Assembly (NCBI RefSeq): GCF_964340395.1
Contig: NC_135569.1
Coordinates: 8,116,040 to 8,180,039, forward strand
Origin: Glandiceps talaboti
Taxonomy: Eukaryota > Hemichordata > Enteropneusta > Spengelidae
DNA length: 64,000 nt
Direction of reading: 5' to 3'
Below are positions 39,628-51,779 of this stretch, piece by piece. Below the pieces are notes generated by a model. That model saw only the letters and a list, made by a program, of their open reading frames with translations, was not told the DNA's origin and did no database searches. How positions within the stretch are numbered: the stretch's first letter is position 1; every line of letters begins with the position of its first letter. A program made the translations under genes and the position numbers.

Positions 39628-42094
39628 TAACATTTCTGATTCAACTGTTACAACCCAATGAGGTACGTTTCTGATTCAACTGTTACAACCCAATGAGGTA
39701 CATTTCTGATTCAACTGTTACAACCCAATGAGGTACAACATTTCTGATTCAACTGTTACAACCCAATGAGGTACGTTTCTGATTCAACTGTTACAACCCA
39801 ATGAGGTACAACATTTCTGATTCAACTGTTACAACCCAATGAGGTACAACATTTCTAACTCAACTGTTAACCCAATGTGGTACAACATTTCTGACTCAAC
39901 TGTTACAACCCAATGAGGTACAACATTTCTGATTCAACTGTTACAACCCGATGAGGTACAATGTTTCTGACTCAACTGTTACAATTCAATGAGGTACAAT
40001 GTTTCTGATTCAACTGTTACAACCCAATGAGGTACAACATTTCTGATTCAACTGTTACAATCCAATGAGGTACAACATTTCTGATTCAACTGTTACAACC
40101 CAATGAGGTACAACATTTCTGATTCAACTGTTACAACCCAATGAGGTACAACATTTCTGATTCAACTGTTACAACCCAATGAGGTACAACATTTCTGATT
40201 CAACTGTTACAACCCAATGAGGTACAACATTTCTGATTCAACTGTTACAATCCAATGAGGTACAACATTTCTGATTCAACTGTTACAACCCAATGAGGTA
40301 CAACATTTCTGATTCAACTGTTACAACCCAATGAGGTACATTTCTGATTCAACTGTTACAATTCAATGAGGTACAACATTTCTGATTCAACTGTTACAAT
40401 CCAATGAGGTATAACATTTCTGATTCAACTGTTACAACCCAATGAGGTACAATATTTCTGACTCAACTGTTACAACCCAATGAGGTACATTTCTGATTCA
40501 ACTGTTACAACCCAATGAGGTACAACATTTCTGACTCAACTGTTACAATCCAATGAGGTATAACATTTCTGACTCAACTGTTACAACCCAATGAGGTACA
40601 ACATTTCTAACTCAACTGTTACAACCCGATGAGGTACAACATTTCTGACTCAACTGTTACAACCCAATGAGGTACAACATTTCTAACTCAACTGTTACAA
40701 CCCAATGAGGTACAACATTTCTAACTCAACTGTTACAACCCAATGAGGTACAACATTTCTGATTCAACTCTTACAACCCAATGAGGTACGTTTCTGATTC
40801 AACTGTTACAACCCAATGAGGTACAACATTTCTGATTCAACTGTTACAACCCAATGAGGTACGTTTCTGATTCAACTGTTACAACCCAATGAGGTACAAC
40901 ATTTCTGATTCAACTGTTACAATGAGGTACAACATTTCTAACTCAACTGTTACAACCCGATGAGGTACAACATTTCTGACTCAACTGTTACAACCCAATG
41001 AGGTACAACATTTCTGATTCAACTGTTACAACCCAATGAGGTACATTTCTGATTCAACTGTTACAACCCAATGAGGTACGTTTCTGATTCAACTGTTACA
41101 ACCCAATGAGGTACAACGTTTCTGACTCAACTGTTACATCCCTATGAGGTACAACATTTCTGACTCAACTGTTACAACCCAATGAGGTACAACATTTCTA
41201 ACTCAACTGTTACAACCCAATGAGGTACAACATTTCTAACTCAACTGTTACAACCCAATGAGGTACAACATTTCTGACTCAACTGTTACAACCCAATGAG
41301 GTACAACATTTCTAACTCAACTGTTACAACCCAATGAGGTACAACGTTTCTGACTCAACTGTTACATCCCTATGAGGTACAACATTTCTGACTCAACTGT
41401 TACAACCCAATGAGGTACAACATTTCTAACTCAACTGTTACAACCCAATGAGGTACAACATTTCTAACTCAACTGTTACAACCCAATGAGGTACAACATT
41501 TCTAACTCAACTGTTACAACCCAATGAGGTACAACATTTCTGATTCAACTGTTACAACCCAATGAGGTACAACATTTCTGACTCAACTGTTACAACCCAA
41601 TGAGGTACATTTCTGATTCAACTGTTACAACCCAATGAGTTACATTTCTAACTCAACTGTTACAACCCAATGAGGTACATTTCTGATTCAACTGTTACAA
41701 CCCAATGAGGTACAACATTTCTGACTCAATTGTTACAACCCAATGAGGTACAACATTTCTAACTCAACTGTTACAACCCAATGAGATAACATTTCTGACT
41801 CAACTGTTACAATCCAATGAGGTACAACATTTCTGATTCAACTGTTACAACTCAATGAGGTACATTTCTGATTCAACTGTTACAACCCGATGAGGTACAT
41901 TTCTGATTCAACTGTTACAACCCAATGAGGTACATTTCTGATTCAACTGTTACAACCCAATGAGGTACATTTCTGATTCAACTGTTACAACCCAATGAGG
42001 TACATTTCTGATTCAACTGTTACAACCCAATGAGGTACATTTCTGATTCAACTGTTACAACCCATGGCAATGAGGTACAACGTTTCTAATTCAA
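39628..42094. repeat. Satellite of ~66 monomers, 35 and 38 bp
   Basis: Monomers read CATTTCTGATTCAACTGTTA plus CAACCCAATGAGGTA, with or without an extra ACA, giving 38 and 35 bp lengths. GATTC/GACTC/TAACTC variants are intermixed, and the right end is an almost pure run of 35-mers. It lies just beyond the last located PGGHG exon, possibly in its last intron. Confidence 0.97.
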
Positions 42095-42442
42095 CTGGCT
42101 CAGATCTATGGAATGATATTACAGATTTTGCTGAATACAAACTACATTTTCAAGTATGTTTTATAGCTGTGAAATGACAACTGTAACGATAACTCGTGTG
42201 TACAAGTCTCTGGTCTACATTTCAAACCCATACACTGTACATAATGCTAACATTCTAAGGCTAGTCAAACCTGACCAAGCTGTATGTTTGATATTGGTCA
42301 GTGAATTTACACACGATTTACTAGTGAATGGTGAACTACATTAATATTTGGGAACGTGAATTGATATCTTGACATACAGGTGAATGGGGAATTAGAGCTT
42401 TTACTTCCTGGTGAATGGTAATCTAGGAGGGGTATAATCACA

Positions 42443-42464
42443 CCCCCCCCCCCCCCCCCCCCCC
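42443..42464. repeat. Poly-C tract
   Basis: About 22 C, close to the donor of the last located PGGHG exon (G-run on the transcript strand). Confidence 0.95.
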
Positions 42465-42483
42465 ATGACTGTTATTTACTTAC

Positions 42484-45400
42484 CTTCAAGTATATCTTCT
42501 GGTTTCTCCTTGACAACTAGTGTCAGCTTAGGGGCAAATTTGGTTCTGGTTGTCATGGTAATGGTCATATCCGTTTCTTTAACCACTACATTAAAACTTG
42601 ATCCAAGATATTGTATTCCAGTAAAACTAAGTTCATTTGTTGTCAATGGAAGTACCGGATTCAATTCAAGCAAGTCAGGATGGATCCGTATTCCTCCGTA
42701 TCCGAACACAATAGTCTGGAGAAATCCCCCCATTCCGGTGATAAAATTGTATGCACCACTACCATCTGCTATTTCTGTCCAAGTCTATACAGTACAAATA
42801 AAAAAGATGTCATAAAATGGTTACTGTGAAGAGTTGATTATTATGTGGCAAAAATGTGTGAAAATATGTCATTTTGTTTAGTAAGATACAAGTCGTCAGG
42901 CTCAAAATGGTGAATAGAAACACTTTACTTGAAGTTTCGGTCAAGACCTATGGTGTCTTCTGTGCAAGAAATAAAGTGTATTTTATATTCACCAAATTGA
43001 GTCTGACGATTTATATTTCACCAAACTAGTCATCTAAGTTCAAGTCTTGGCTTCCCACTTGGGTCAATCAACAACTACAAAGTATTAATAATGTAACTGC
43101 AGTTGGACTGACCAAGTACGTACCCTGTTACAAACTTGTTATTTTGTTTATTACTATCTTATCAGTGGATTATTAGTACTCATAGGGATTTCATAGGATT
43201 CTCTAGTAAATAACTGTTTACACCAAAAATCTATACTTTCAAAACACAACGTAAATGTGGAGACGTCACATGACAGTGGAAACCAAGTTATCAGCTAACT
43301 AAGATAGCCAAGAACTAAAACTATTGTTGTGACATGTTGATATACTACTCTGTCAATTGAGGTCTCGTTTTACTAAGATAGACCACAGACAAGTACTTGT
43401 CTGTGGATAGACACAAACTGAAACTATTGTTGTGACATGTTGATAAACTACTCTGTCAATTGAGGTCTCGTTTTACTAAGATAGACCACAGACAAGTACT
43501 TGTCTGTGCATAGACACAAACTGAAACTATTGTTGTGACATGTTGATATACTACTCTGGCAACCGAGGTATTAGTTTACTAAGATAGACACAAACTGAAA
43601 CGATTGTTGTGACATGTTGATATACTACTCTGGCAACCGAAGTCTTGGTTTACTAAGATAGACACAAACTGAAACTATTGTTGCGACATGTTGATATAAA
43701 TTAAGCTATTGAATGGACATTGGTTTAATTGTACTCACAGTAGGGTAGCATTTCTGATGACTTCAAGTTCCATGATCTTACAGTGTACATTTTTGGGAAC
43801 TTCCAGTGTTTACACTATCTTGATTCTAGGGTGATTATATCTGTACAACTAATGCACTGATATCACCAACTTGTGTATCTACCACAATGATCAAACTACA
43901 ATAGTTTTAGTTTGTGCTTCTTTTATTTTCTGCAGTAATAAAATACCTTGAATGGTTGTTGTATATTTGCATAACATCTCTGAAAGACATCATGTGCTTT
44001 CTGATACTGTGCTAGTTCTAACCAACCAATGGTAAACATGCTCCAAGTCATTGCAGGACCCCATTGGTCAGTTACGTTGTCGTAGTTACTGAGATCATTG
44101 TGTCTAACTTCAGGTGTCATTGGGTACATTAAAGGATATCCCAGTAGAATCACATCAGCTTGTTTTACTGTAGTTTCTGAAAAATTAGAAAAATTAACAT
44201 TTTTAAGAATCACTCAAGGAAAAAACAAACAGTAATTATTGAGTTTGAATAAAAGGACAAGTCCAAGTCTGGTTAAAACTTCTGCTTTATTTAAATAACT
44301 CAAGTTATGCCATATTCAAGTCCATCTGTGTTGAAAAGTTTATCGTACCATATCACTGTAGTTGGACTGATACTTGTTTGTACTACGAACTCAGTAATTA
44401 TTGTATATGACATAACAAGTTTTTTGTTCTGGTTTTGTTCCATCAACATACCTTTTTTTTTTGTGACATGAAATGGTACAGCTGCCAACATCAGACCGCT
44501 GCTACCAAAGGGAAAGTAAACAAATGAATTGGATTAATAACACTTGGGTCAGCATGTTGGAACAGCAGAGACTTGTACAATATATTACATTTCATGGTTT
44601 GATAAGAACAGTTTTATGGCCTCTTTATGTGTGCATGAAATACCAGGGGAACTTCTAATTTGTTTGTGAATATGAATTATTATGTAAAGAGGCCATAAAA
44701 CTGTTCTTATCAAACCATGAAATGTAATACAAGTCTCTGTATTTCCAACATGCTGAGCCAAGTGTTATTAATCCAATTCAGGTGTTTACTTTCCCTGTTT
44801 GTAACGGGTTCTGTTTGTCAACAGTCTGACGTCGACACTTGTAACATATTCTAAGCCTACCTGGTGTAAATCCATCAAATTCAGGGTGGTATTGGTTGGT
44901 TTCATCAAATGGTATGTATAATTTATTAGCTATATCTATCCATTGTGATGACACCTTATCTATCTGTCCAACCAGTTTACCAGCAAACAATGGCAGATTT
45001 AGGCTGATCCTAGCTACCACATTGGTATACACTGAGTTGTCAACATATCGGTGGTATTCATCAGGGGGCATCACTCCTAGACACAAAAATGTTAGAGAGT
45101 AAATACAGAGTTGTCATAATATCTATTACATGTATATTCATCAGGGGGCATCACTCCTAGACATATACAATTATAAAGACTATATAGCAATGTCAAGATT
45201 ATTATTCATCAGGGGACATCGCTCCTAGACACAAAATAAAGTAAAGCATACACTAATTTGTTATCATATCTGTGGGCTTCATCAGGGGACATAACTCTTA
45301 GATACATAAAATGATAAAGACTAGATAGCATCAAAATTACATTCATCAGGGGTCATCACTCCTATAAACACAAGCTAATTCATAATATACACTAATTTGT

Positions 45401-48400
45401 TTTCACATCTATGGTATTCATCAGGGGGCACCACTCTTAAACACATAAAATAATTTGAAATATTTGAAAATGAATGGAAACCCTTTTCCTGAAACAAACA
45501 AATCAATTTACTATTGTGACATTTTAAATACCTTTGATGACATATTTCTCCTTCATATCGTCCCACTCCACACGACTTGCCCAGAATTCAGCAATATTGA
45601 TGACCAAGTCCCATCCACCATCTTGGAGTAAAAAGTCCTTATCTCCAGTAACATATAAATATTGCTGTATAGCCAATGCTATATCACCAGTAATGTGTTG
45701 TTCATAGTCAGCATAGACACGGCCTGGACATACTTCATGTCCTGTTGTACACCAATAAATACATCAAAATTTAGTTACCATTTTCGACCAACGAATACTG
45801 TTCAAATTTTGGGGCTAGTTTTCCACACAAATGCATCAAATTTGTTTTATAACAACTACTTGAATTTATATTGTAATACGCTTGCCATTATACATGAAAT
45901 TTGATTGGTCAATAAGCTAGGATATATTTTGCCACATCCATACATGTACATGTATATGAAATATCGCCTCTTGACAGGCCCTGCAATATGGGTTCATGTA
46001 CCGAAGTCTACAACATTCTGTCATAATTTACTCTTCAAAGAGCTGTTGCAATACTTTCCTGCTATATTTAGTTTACACAATGGCTGCATCATCAAGTTTG
46101 AAAGATTTAAGTCTAATCCCTTCACATTTGTACAAATTGCATGCAAAATTATGCTAACAAAATCTCCGCTTGCTAGGTCATTTTTGTGGCATACATGCAA
46201 ATTTTATCTTTCGGGTGTATATCTACAAACAGAACCCTCATCAAAACCCCCAAAAACATTTTTTATGGCAATGGCAAAGTAATCAATACCCTATTTGAAG
46301 TCATTTGATTTTTTACATTACCTGTTCATGGGTTCTACCCAGTCACATCAAAGTGCTGGACAGTCATACTTATTAACAACTGTTTGAATTGAGTAGTTGA
46401 CTGGATATTAAGTGTTTGTATTTTAAGCATTATTTGAAAGTCTGATGACCCATTCCAGCCAATATTGGGATAACCCTGACTAATACACTGAACATACCTG
46501 AATATGCACTTTCCCATGGAAACATAGCACCCTTGTAACCATGGCGAGTTGCATTTTCCTTGGCTGCATCTAGATTCCGAACTCTGTATAGTAACATCTT
46601 CCTTGCTAATGACGGAAAGAACACCAGGATCGGTGGATACATCCAGGTTTCCATATCCCAAAATACATGACCATTATAATCATCATCATGTGTTCTACCT
46701 CCGGTTGCTAAGCTACCAGGACTCAGACCAAAGAACTGAAAATCCTTTCCCGAGACAATAAGAGGAGGTAATGAACTCAGAATATAATACATGCTAGCAT
46801 AAATAGCCTTTGATAAGTCAAGACTGCCCTTAATGTTGATACAACCCACTTTCCATTTTTCTTCCCAGGCTTCGACATGACAGTCATAAAGTCCATTTCC
46901 ACTGTGTGCTAAGTCCATAGCAATGTCATAAAGTTTCACAGCTTGTGATTTGGTATGTGATATCGAGGTTACAAAAAACCATGATCTGTTCATTTGACTT
47001 CCTTGTAAAGTTAAGGTCTGTGGGTAAAGTGTGTTGTACATATGGATTTCTGGCCGACCACTGTTGTCTGTTTCTGCTTCTTTCACTCTACCATGCATGT
47101 ACCTGTTTATGGTAAAAAAATAATAGTCAGTTCTAGACATAACTTGTAGCTAAAACAAGGAGTGTTCACCAGAAAACTGTACATACTTTAGCCTATACAT
47201 TTACAGCTAAAACAGGGAGCGTTGCCAGGTGACTATACATAACATATATACACTTGCAGCTAAAACAAGGAGTGTCATTTTTCTTCTTTTAAATGTCATG
47301 ATTTATATCAAAGTTCATATAACTATAAACTAATTGTTCCGTTTTTCTTTGGGTACTTGCAGGGAAAAAAGTCAATAAATTTAGTACCGACAAACTTGGA
47401 AAACAAAGTCGTCTATGGCCTTCTGAACAGAAGATGCCAAAGCGCACATGCACATTTCACAGCCTTTCAAGTTTGTGTTCTGAACACATAGCTATACACA
47501 ACTTTGTACACATATGCATACGCTTCAGACTTCTAACTTGTATCTAAACCTCTCTATTATCTGAATATACCTGTACATATCGGTAAAACTAACCAAAGAT
47601 TCTCTCTAATGTCTATGAACTAAACAACTTACCTTACATGATCTTCTGTGGATATATAGAGTTCTAGGTCTGTCGTGTTTTCTTTGAAGTTGTCAGTAAG
47701 ATTCACTGTGATAGGTTCATCATGATGACTATTCCTGTGTATACTGATCTCACAGACCAATAGTTGTACATATAACTGATGTGCATAGATGACTTGCTGA
47801 ACAGAGAAATTGGCAGCCTTGATTTGGTGAGTGAATATCCCTGAAAGTTATAAACAAACAAACAACCTTACTTCCTATGCTATCAGAAAGATTGGCCACT
47901 AGCTGGAAAGCAGTTGAAATAAGGGTTAGAATTGTGACAGTAGTGTAGTGTCATTAAATGTATATGTACAACTGCTTATATATATAGTTAGGGACAATCG
48001 CACAATGTCACACAAGCTCGATAACGAACTTTTTTACTTTAGGACAAATCCCCTCCCCCTATTAAAACGAACATTCACAATGTGACATCAACACGCTAGT
48101 AAAAACAGGATGGTCAACACATTAAAAATCGGAAAACCAGCATTGTATATCATTGTATATTAGAAGAAAATTTTAATCAACTTATCAACATCTCAATAGT
48201 AAATACAGAACCTGTTATCATTGAAGGCATGAAAGTTTTCAAAGTTTGGTTAGAAGTGTGAAAATGAAGTTCAGCAATCATATTGGCACCAGACCCCCTC
48301 CCCTAAATGAAGGAAGTTCATTTATTGAGCTTGCGTGACGTTGTGTGATCATCCCTTAGTTGATTCATGATTGTCATGTACTAACCTTTAGTAACATTTA

Positions 48401-49247
48401 ATGCATATGTATGTCTGAAGCCATCTCCATGTCCACCTAGGGGTTCCACTCCTAGCTCAACTCTTACATTACAGGGGGACGGTATCATAGCCCGGTGACT
48501 ATTCCTTCCTTGTCCATTGTATAAACCATTCATATACAGGTTATCACTATAAATAATTGTGCCAAGGTAACCATTGGCAACTGTTGCCATGTGACATTCC
48601 TTGTCAGGTAACCTGGAATAGATACAATTTACTGTTTTTTTAGAATGAAATAAAAGGCAGCCTGGAAACAACCATAAATACTCACAATTTATGTTTTTGT
48701 CTTAACAATACGGTATATGGAGGTATTAGGGGAGGTCTACTGTAATTCTACAAATAGAATTATTAAGTAACTATATCTATAGTTACTCCCACTTATTGGG
48801 TATATAGCGTATATGTGTTTTTTACCATATGGGTTTTTTGCCCTATAGTCTAAAATGGGTACTGTATTTGTAGAAATAAGGAATCTCAAATGGGGTCCAC
48901 TTTATCCACATAATAAATTCTTGACTAGTTCGAAATTTCTCCAGCGAATTCGATGGTTGACATTTTCATTTCGGTGATTATGTATTTTGATCTAATATGA
49001 GGTATTCTATTAAAAAATTGAATAGTCTAAAATGGGGTCTGAGATTGTCAGCATTGGTCGCACACCCCTACCAGACAGACCTGGCCAGTGGATTTTTATT
49101 TATAAAAACATTTATTTTGAGGGCGCTGTTTTTATAAAACTGGACGTGAGGCTTCTCTGAACCCGGAAGTAAGACAAATTTCACTTACTTGTCTGTTTCA
49201 AAGATGGTTGGTTCAAGAGAAATGTCGGTGCACGGTGGTCCATTCAT
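42484..49247 (-). CDS. PGGHG: Protein-glucosylgalactosylhydroxylysine glucosidase (GH65-type), 8 exons found, last exon missing
   Basis: Minus-strand exons: 49247-49189, 48612-48386, 47840-47633, 47102-46498, 45741-45532, 45076-44861, 44176-43947, 42784-42484. All join in phase at GT-AG sites and give about 685 residues; human PGGHG (ATHL1) is about 737. The family removes the glucose of Glc-alpha-1,2-Gal on hydroxylysine of collagen. Visible marks are DYNGHVFWDMETWMYP (Asp about 314), MPPDEYH (Glu about 443), VKQADVILLGYP and a Glu near 589 before GSGAYNFITGMGGFLQ. These match, with a shift of 13-15, the three carboxylates I recall as essential in the human enzyme (301, 430, 574). There is no signal peptide, as in the cytosolic family members. 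The start ATG follows an in-frame upstream stop. The last ~50 residues, the end of the C-terminal beta domain, are not found; the donor at 42483 points to one more exon beyond the satellite or outside my recognition. Confidence 0.94.
43314..43705. repeat. Tandem repeat in PGGHG intron 7, two units with a palindromic insert
   Basis: Five units of ~74 bp (CTATTGTTGTGACATGTTGA, TACTACTCTG, TTTACTAAGATAG). The first two hold an extra ~29 bp, ACCACAGACAAGTACTTGTC plus TGTGGATAG, absent from the others. Confidence 0.92.
44509..44797. repeat. Foldback element in PGGHG intron 6
   Basis: Arms 44509-44627 and 44685-44797 (GGAAAGTAAACA, TTGGATTAATAACACTTGG, GGTTTGATAAGAACAGTTTT and their inverses) around a ~57 bp centre. 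Few mismatches, so fairly young. Confidence 0.92.
45055..45460 (-). repeat. Tandem array of PGGHG exon-6 acceptor copies
   Basis: The plus-strand motif TTCATCAGG-GGG/ACAT-CACTCCTAGA recurs at about 45059 (real exon), 45132, 45204, 45277, 45341 and 45416, ~72 bp apart. On the transcript strand each is an acceptor plus the codons for VMPPDE; the outermost copy extends further (VVPPDEYHRCENKLVY). Confidence 0.9.
47150..47280. repeat. Three ~60 bp units in PGGHG intron 3
   Basis: AGCTAAAACAAGGAGTGTTC-type starts at 47150, 47211 and 47258. Confidence 0.8.
47991..48355. mobile_element. Harbinger-like MITE, copy C
   Basis: 365 bp in PGGHG intron 2, flanked by exact TTA duplications (47988-47990, 48356-48358). 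Ends GGGACAATCGCACAATGTCA and TTGTGTGATCATCCC; terminal inverted repeats run about 50 bp. Confidence 0.9.
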
Positions 49248-49893
49248 AACTATACTTCGCCGTGTACAATCCTGTGTTGTACGATGGATGGAGTCTTAGA
49301 ACAGGACCTGGAAGAAGAGATACAAGTTGAAGTACTCATAGGCTTCAGACACAAATGAATTGTTTACAAACGTCGTGTCATTACACATGTAGCAGTGGCA
49401 CACTGTCCGTAATATCAGTACGGCGTCTCCCTGTACACTCAGTTACGTAGGTATTGATAAAATTTGACTTCACCTTGAAATATTGTCTCACTCCCAGGCA
49501 GATTGAACCCGCCCTACACTGTCAAACTTGAGCTAAACTCAAAGTAAAGTCAAGTAAGCTTAACCTAAACGTTGTCGTTGGTGGCGCTATGTCAATGGAC
49601 CTAAAGTTGAGTTGGTACAAAATTGGCATGGTATAGATATTAGAATCAGATACATAGATATAGATAGGCACTTTTTTAAATGGACATGTAGAAGGACATT
49701 TAGTAGCATAAAATTTCAAACCATACACATTATCGAGTACTTGAAAATAGCAGTCACCGACCTCATCACTCTATATATACAGTAGGCTTTAGACCGCAAG
49801 AAATTTTCAAATACACGTCTTGGTAAACGAAAGGTCGTATCATATACATCGCCCTCATAGCTCAAAAAAACACCCTCTTTTGTTGTTACATAC

Positions 49894-50090
49894 CTGAACT
49901 TTCCACTCCGCAACCCTTTTGACAGTCTGTTGAAGTGTTGTGTAAATTCTCGCCGCGTTGGAGCCAAATTAATGTAATTTATGCCGATATTCGCCGTCTT
50001 ATGGGCTCCAAGCCTAGCGAATGCTTTACGGTAGTCCTTTCCGTACATACTTTGCAATATCTCAGGCACGGTCTTCTCACGTACGTACAC
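49894..50090 (-). CDS. Exon-like ORF, possible upstream exon of the PGGHG transcript or a separate small gene
   Basis: The frame opens with ATG at 50090 and reads 65 codons (MYVREKTVPEILQSMYGKDY and on) to a good donor CAG|GTATGT at 49893. The composition (basic, NxIxYINL, REFTQHF) looks coding, but I recognise no family. If spliced to the acceptor TCTTCCAG just before the PGGHG leader (near 49312), the frame would run about 19 more codons and stop at TAG two bases before the PGGHG ATG. That would make it a long upstream ORF. The block is duplicated at 50981-51674, where this frame has decayed, which argues that the left copy is the one kept, if either is functional. A CRE (TGACGTCA) and a CCAAT box lie 200-245 bp upstream. 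Confidence 0.35.
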
Positions 50091-50287
50091 TCAGAACTTG
50101 ACAGAACACTATTCCACCTTTCAATTCATGAAAAGGGTTTGTACATCTTTTTTGTGTGCCATAGCCGACAAACACCACGATTACGAATTACAAATAAAAA
50201 GGCTAAAATAATTGTAGCAAGGCTGGGAAATGATTGCTGTGATCTCTTAAAAAGTGTCGTCTCCAAGCGCGAGCTCAGTGATTACAG

Positions 50288-50336
50288 TGACGTCAATCGG
50301 TAGCGGTAACTGTCAATCATTTGTCAAGTGACCAAT
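50288..50336 (-). promoter_or_regulatory. CRE plus CCAAT box upstream of the exon-like ORF
   Basis: TGACGTCA at 50288-50295 and CCAAT at 50332-50336. The same CRE is at 51412-51419 in the duplicated block, so both copies may be promoters. A CREB/ATF role follows from the motif only. Confidence 0.5.
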
Positions 50337-50980
50337 GGGATGCATGTCAGAGAACATTTTGATTACATTATTTAATTTTATCTCAATGTTTGTAATTTCT
50401 ACGATTATTTTATATGGTAATGTTAATAATGCACGAGTTGAAATGCTTTATATAACATTTACTAGTATATTAGCTTCCTCAGCTGCAGCGAAACTACTCC
50501 TGCTTGCAGACTTGAAAGTTGTCCCTTTCCTTCTCAGATCCGTGATAATAGATAGAGACATTTTTAGTCCTGTTTGCAGACGGAATAAGTCGGGACTCGA
50601 TTCTGATAATGTCCATCATGTTCATTGTCAGAATCCCGTATAAAGTTTACCAATTCAATCAGAACTACGTTGCCATACATAGTCAAACTGGCCACTGGGT
50701 TCCGTCCTCGCGGTCGGCAAACAGGACTACGAAGGAATACTCCGGATTCCACACGCGCGCACGAGTCTCGCTTCAATACACAGAAAATATGACTACGTGC
50801 ATATTACAACACAGAGACAGGCTGCAAGTCATTCAAGATATCAACACAATATAAATATTAGTTTGCAACGAGTTTTATGGTAGGTGTTTCTTTCCCCAGT
50901 TCTAGTTCAGCACCCGGGGTTCAGCAACTTCAGTTTCAGGTGAAAACGACAAAGCTAAGGGTCATCGGTCAAACAATTTA

Positions 50981-51674
50981 AAGGTCGTATCATATACATC
51001 GCCCTCATAGCTGAAAAAAACACCCTCTTTTGTTGTTACATACCTGAACTTTCCGCTCCGCAACCCCGTTGAAGTGAAGTTGTGGAAATTCCCGTTGCGT
51101 TAATATTCGCCGTCCTATGGACTCCAAGCCTAGCGAATACATTACGGTAGTCCTTCCGTACATACTAAGTAATTTGCAATCTCACGCACGGTCTTCTCAC
51201 ACTCAGAACTTGACAGAAACATTACTCCACCTTTCAACATGAAAAGGGAGTGTACATCTTTCCTATGCGCCATGGCCGACAAATCCCACTATTACGAATT
51301 ACAAATAAAAAGGCTAAAATAATTGTAGCAAGACTGGAAAACGATGGCTGTGATTGCACTGTTAAATCTTCTCTTCAAAAGTGTCGTCTGCTACTGTAAG
51401 TTCATGCTCAGTGACGTCAATCAGTAGTGATAACTGTCAATCATTTGTCAAGTGACCAATAGGATGTCGGAGAACATTTTAGTCTCGGTTACCCAGACTC
51501 TCGCCGCTGGGGGCTCTGCCTACGAGAACTCTCAAGCGAGAAGAGCCACAGCGGTGCGGTGTGAGTCTGGGTAACCGAGACTAAGAACATATTGTTAGAT
51601 TTTGTAATTTTCTCTCAGTGTATGTAATTTCTACGATTGTTTGTATATGGTAATAATAATAATGCACGATTTAC
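50981..51674. repeat. Tandem segmental duplication, right copy
   Basis: Diverged copy of 49831-50435. The ORF is broken by several small indels, while the CRE region is kept. It carries the 102 bp inverted-repeat insert at 51481-51582. Confidence 0.88.
51481..51582. mobile_element. 102 bp MITE-like insert with perfect 20 bp inverted ends
   Basis: AGTCTCGGTTACCCAGACTC at the left and its exact inverse GAGTCTGGGTAACCGAGACT at the right. GC-rich centre. Absent from the left copy of the duplication, so it inserted later. No clear target duplication. Confidence 0.85.
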
Positions 51675-51779
51675 ATGCTTCATAGACATTTATTTTATTT
51701 TTCAGCTGTGATTGGTCAAACTAAAGATCTTCAATGTGCATCTCCCCAGAGGAGGGAGAATACCTGCATCTCCCTGGAA

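Larger units (their letters stand above)
49831..50435. repeat. Tandem segmental duplication, left copy
   Basis: Matches 50981-51674 with small gaps. Includes the exon-like ORF and its promoter-like region. Confidence 0.88.

Noticed and set aside
39628-42094. Possible CRISPR-like array
   Set aside because: Head-to-tail satellite without unique spacers, in an animal genome.
42611-42829. Plus-strand frames over 42465-42829
   Set aside because: Antisense of PGGHG exon 8.
45375-45566. Extra PGGHG exon (VVPPDEYHRCENKLVY)
   Set aside because: Degenerate duplicate of the exon-6 start; true exon 6 at 44861-45076 keeps the family sequence and phase.
49284-49360. Plus-strand 24-codon ORF (MDGVLEQDLEEEIQ start) opposite the PGGHG leader
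   Set aside because: Too short, no donor or family; most likely chance in a promoter region.
50335-50854. Overlapping plus- and minus-strand ORFs of 70-102 codons
   Set aside because: No family match. They cross the boundary of the duplicated block and lack splice support.
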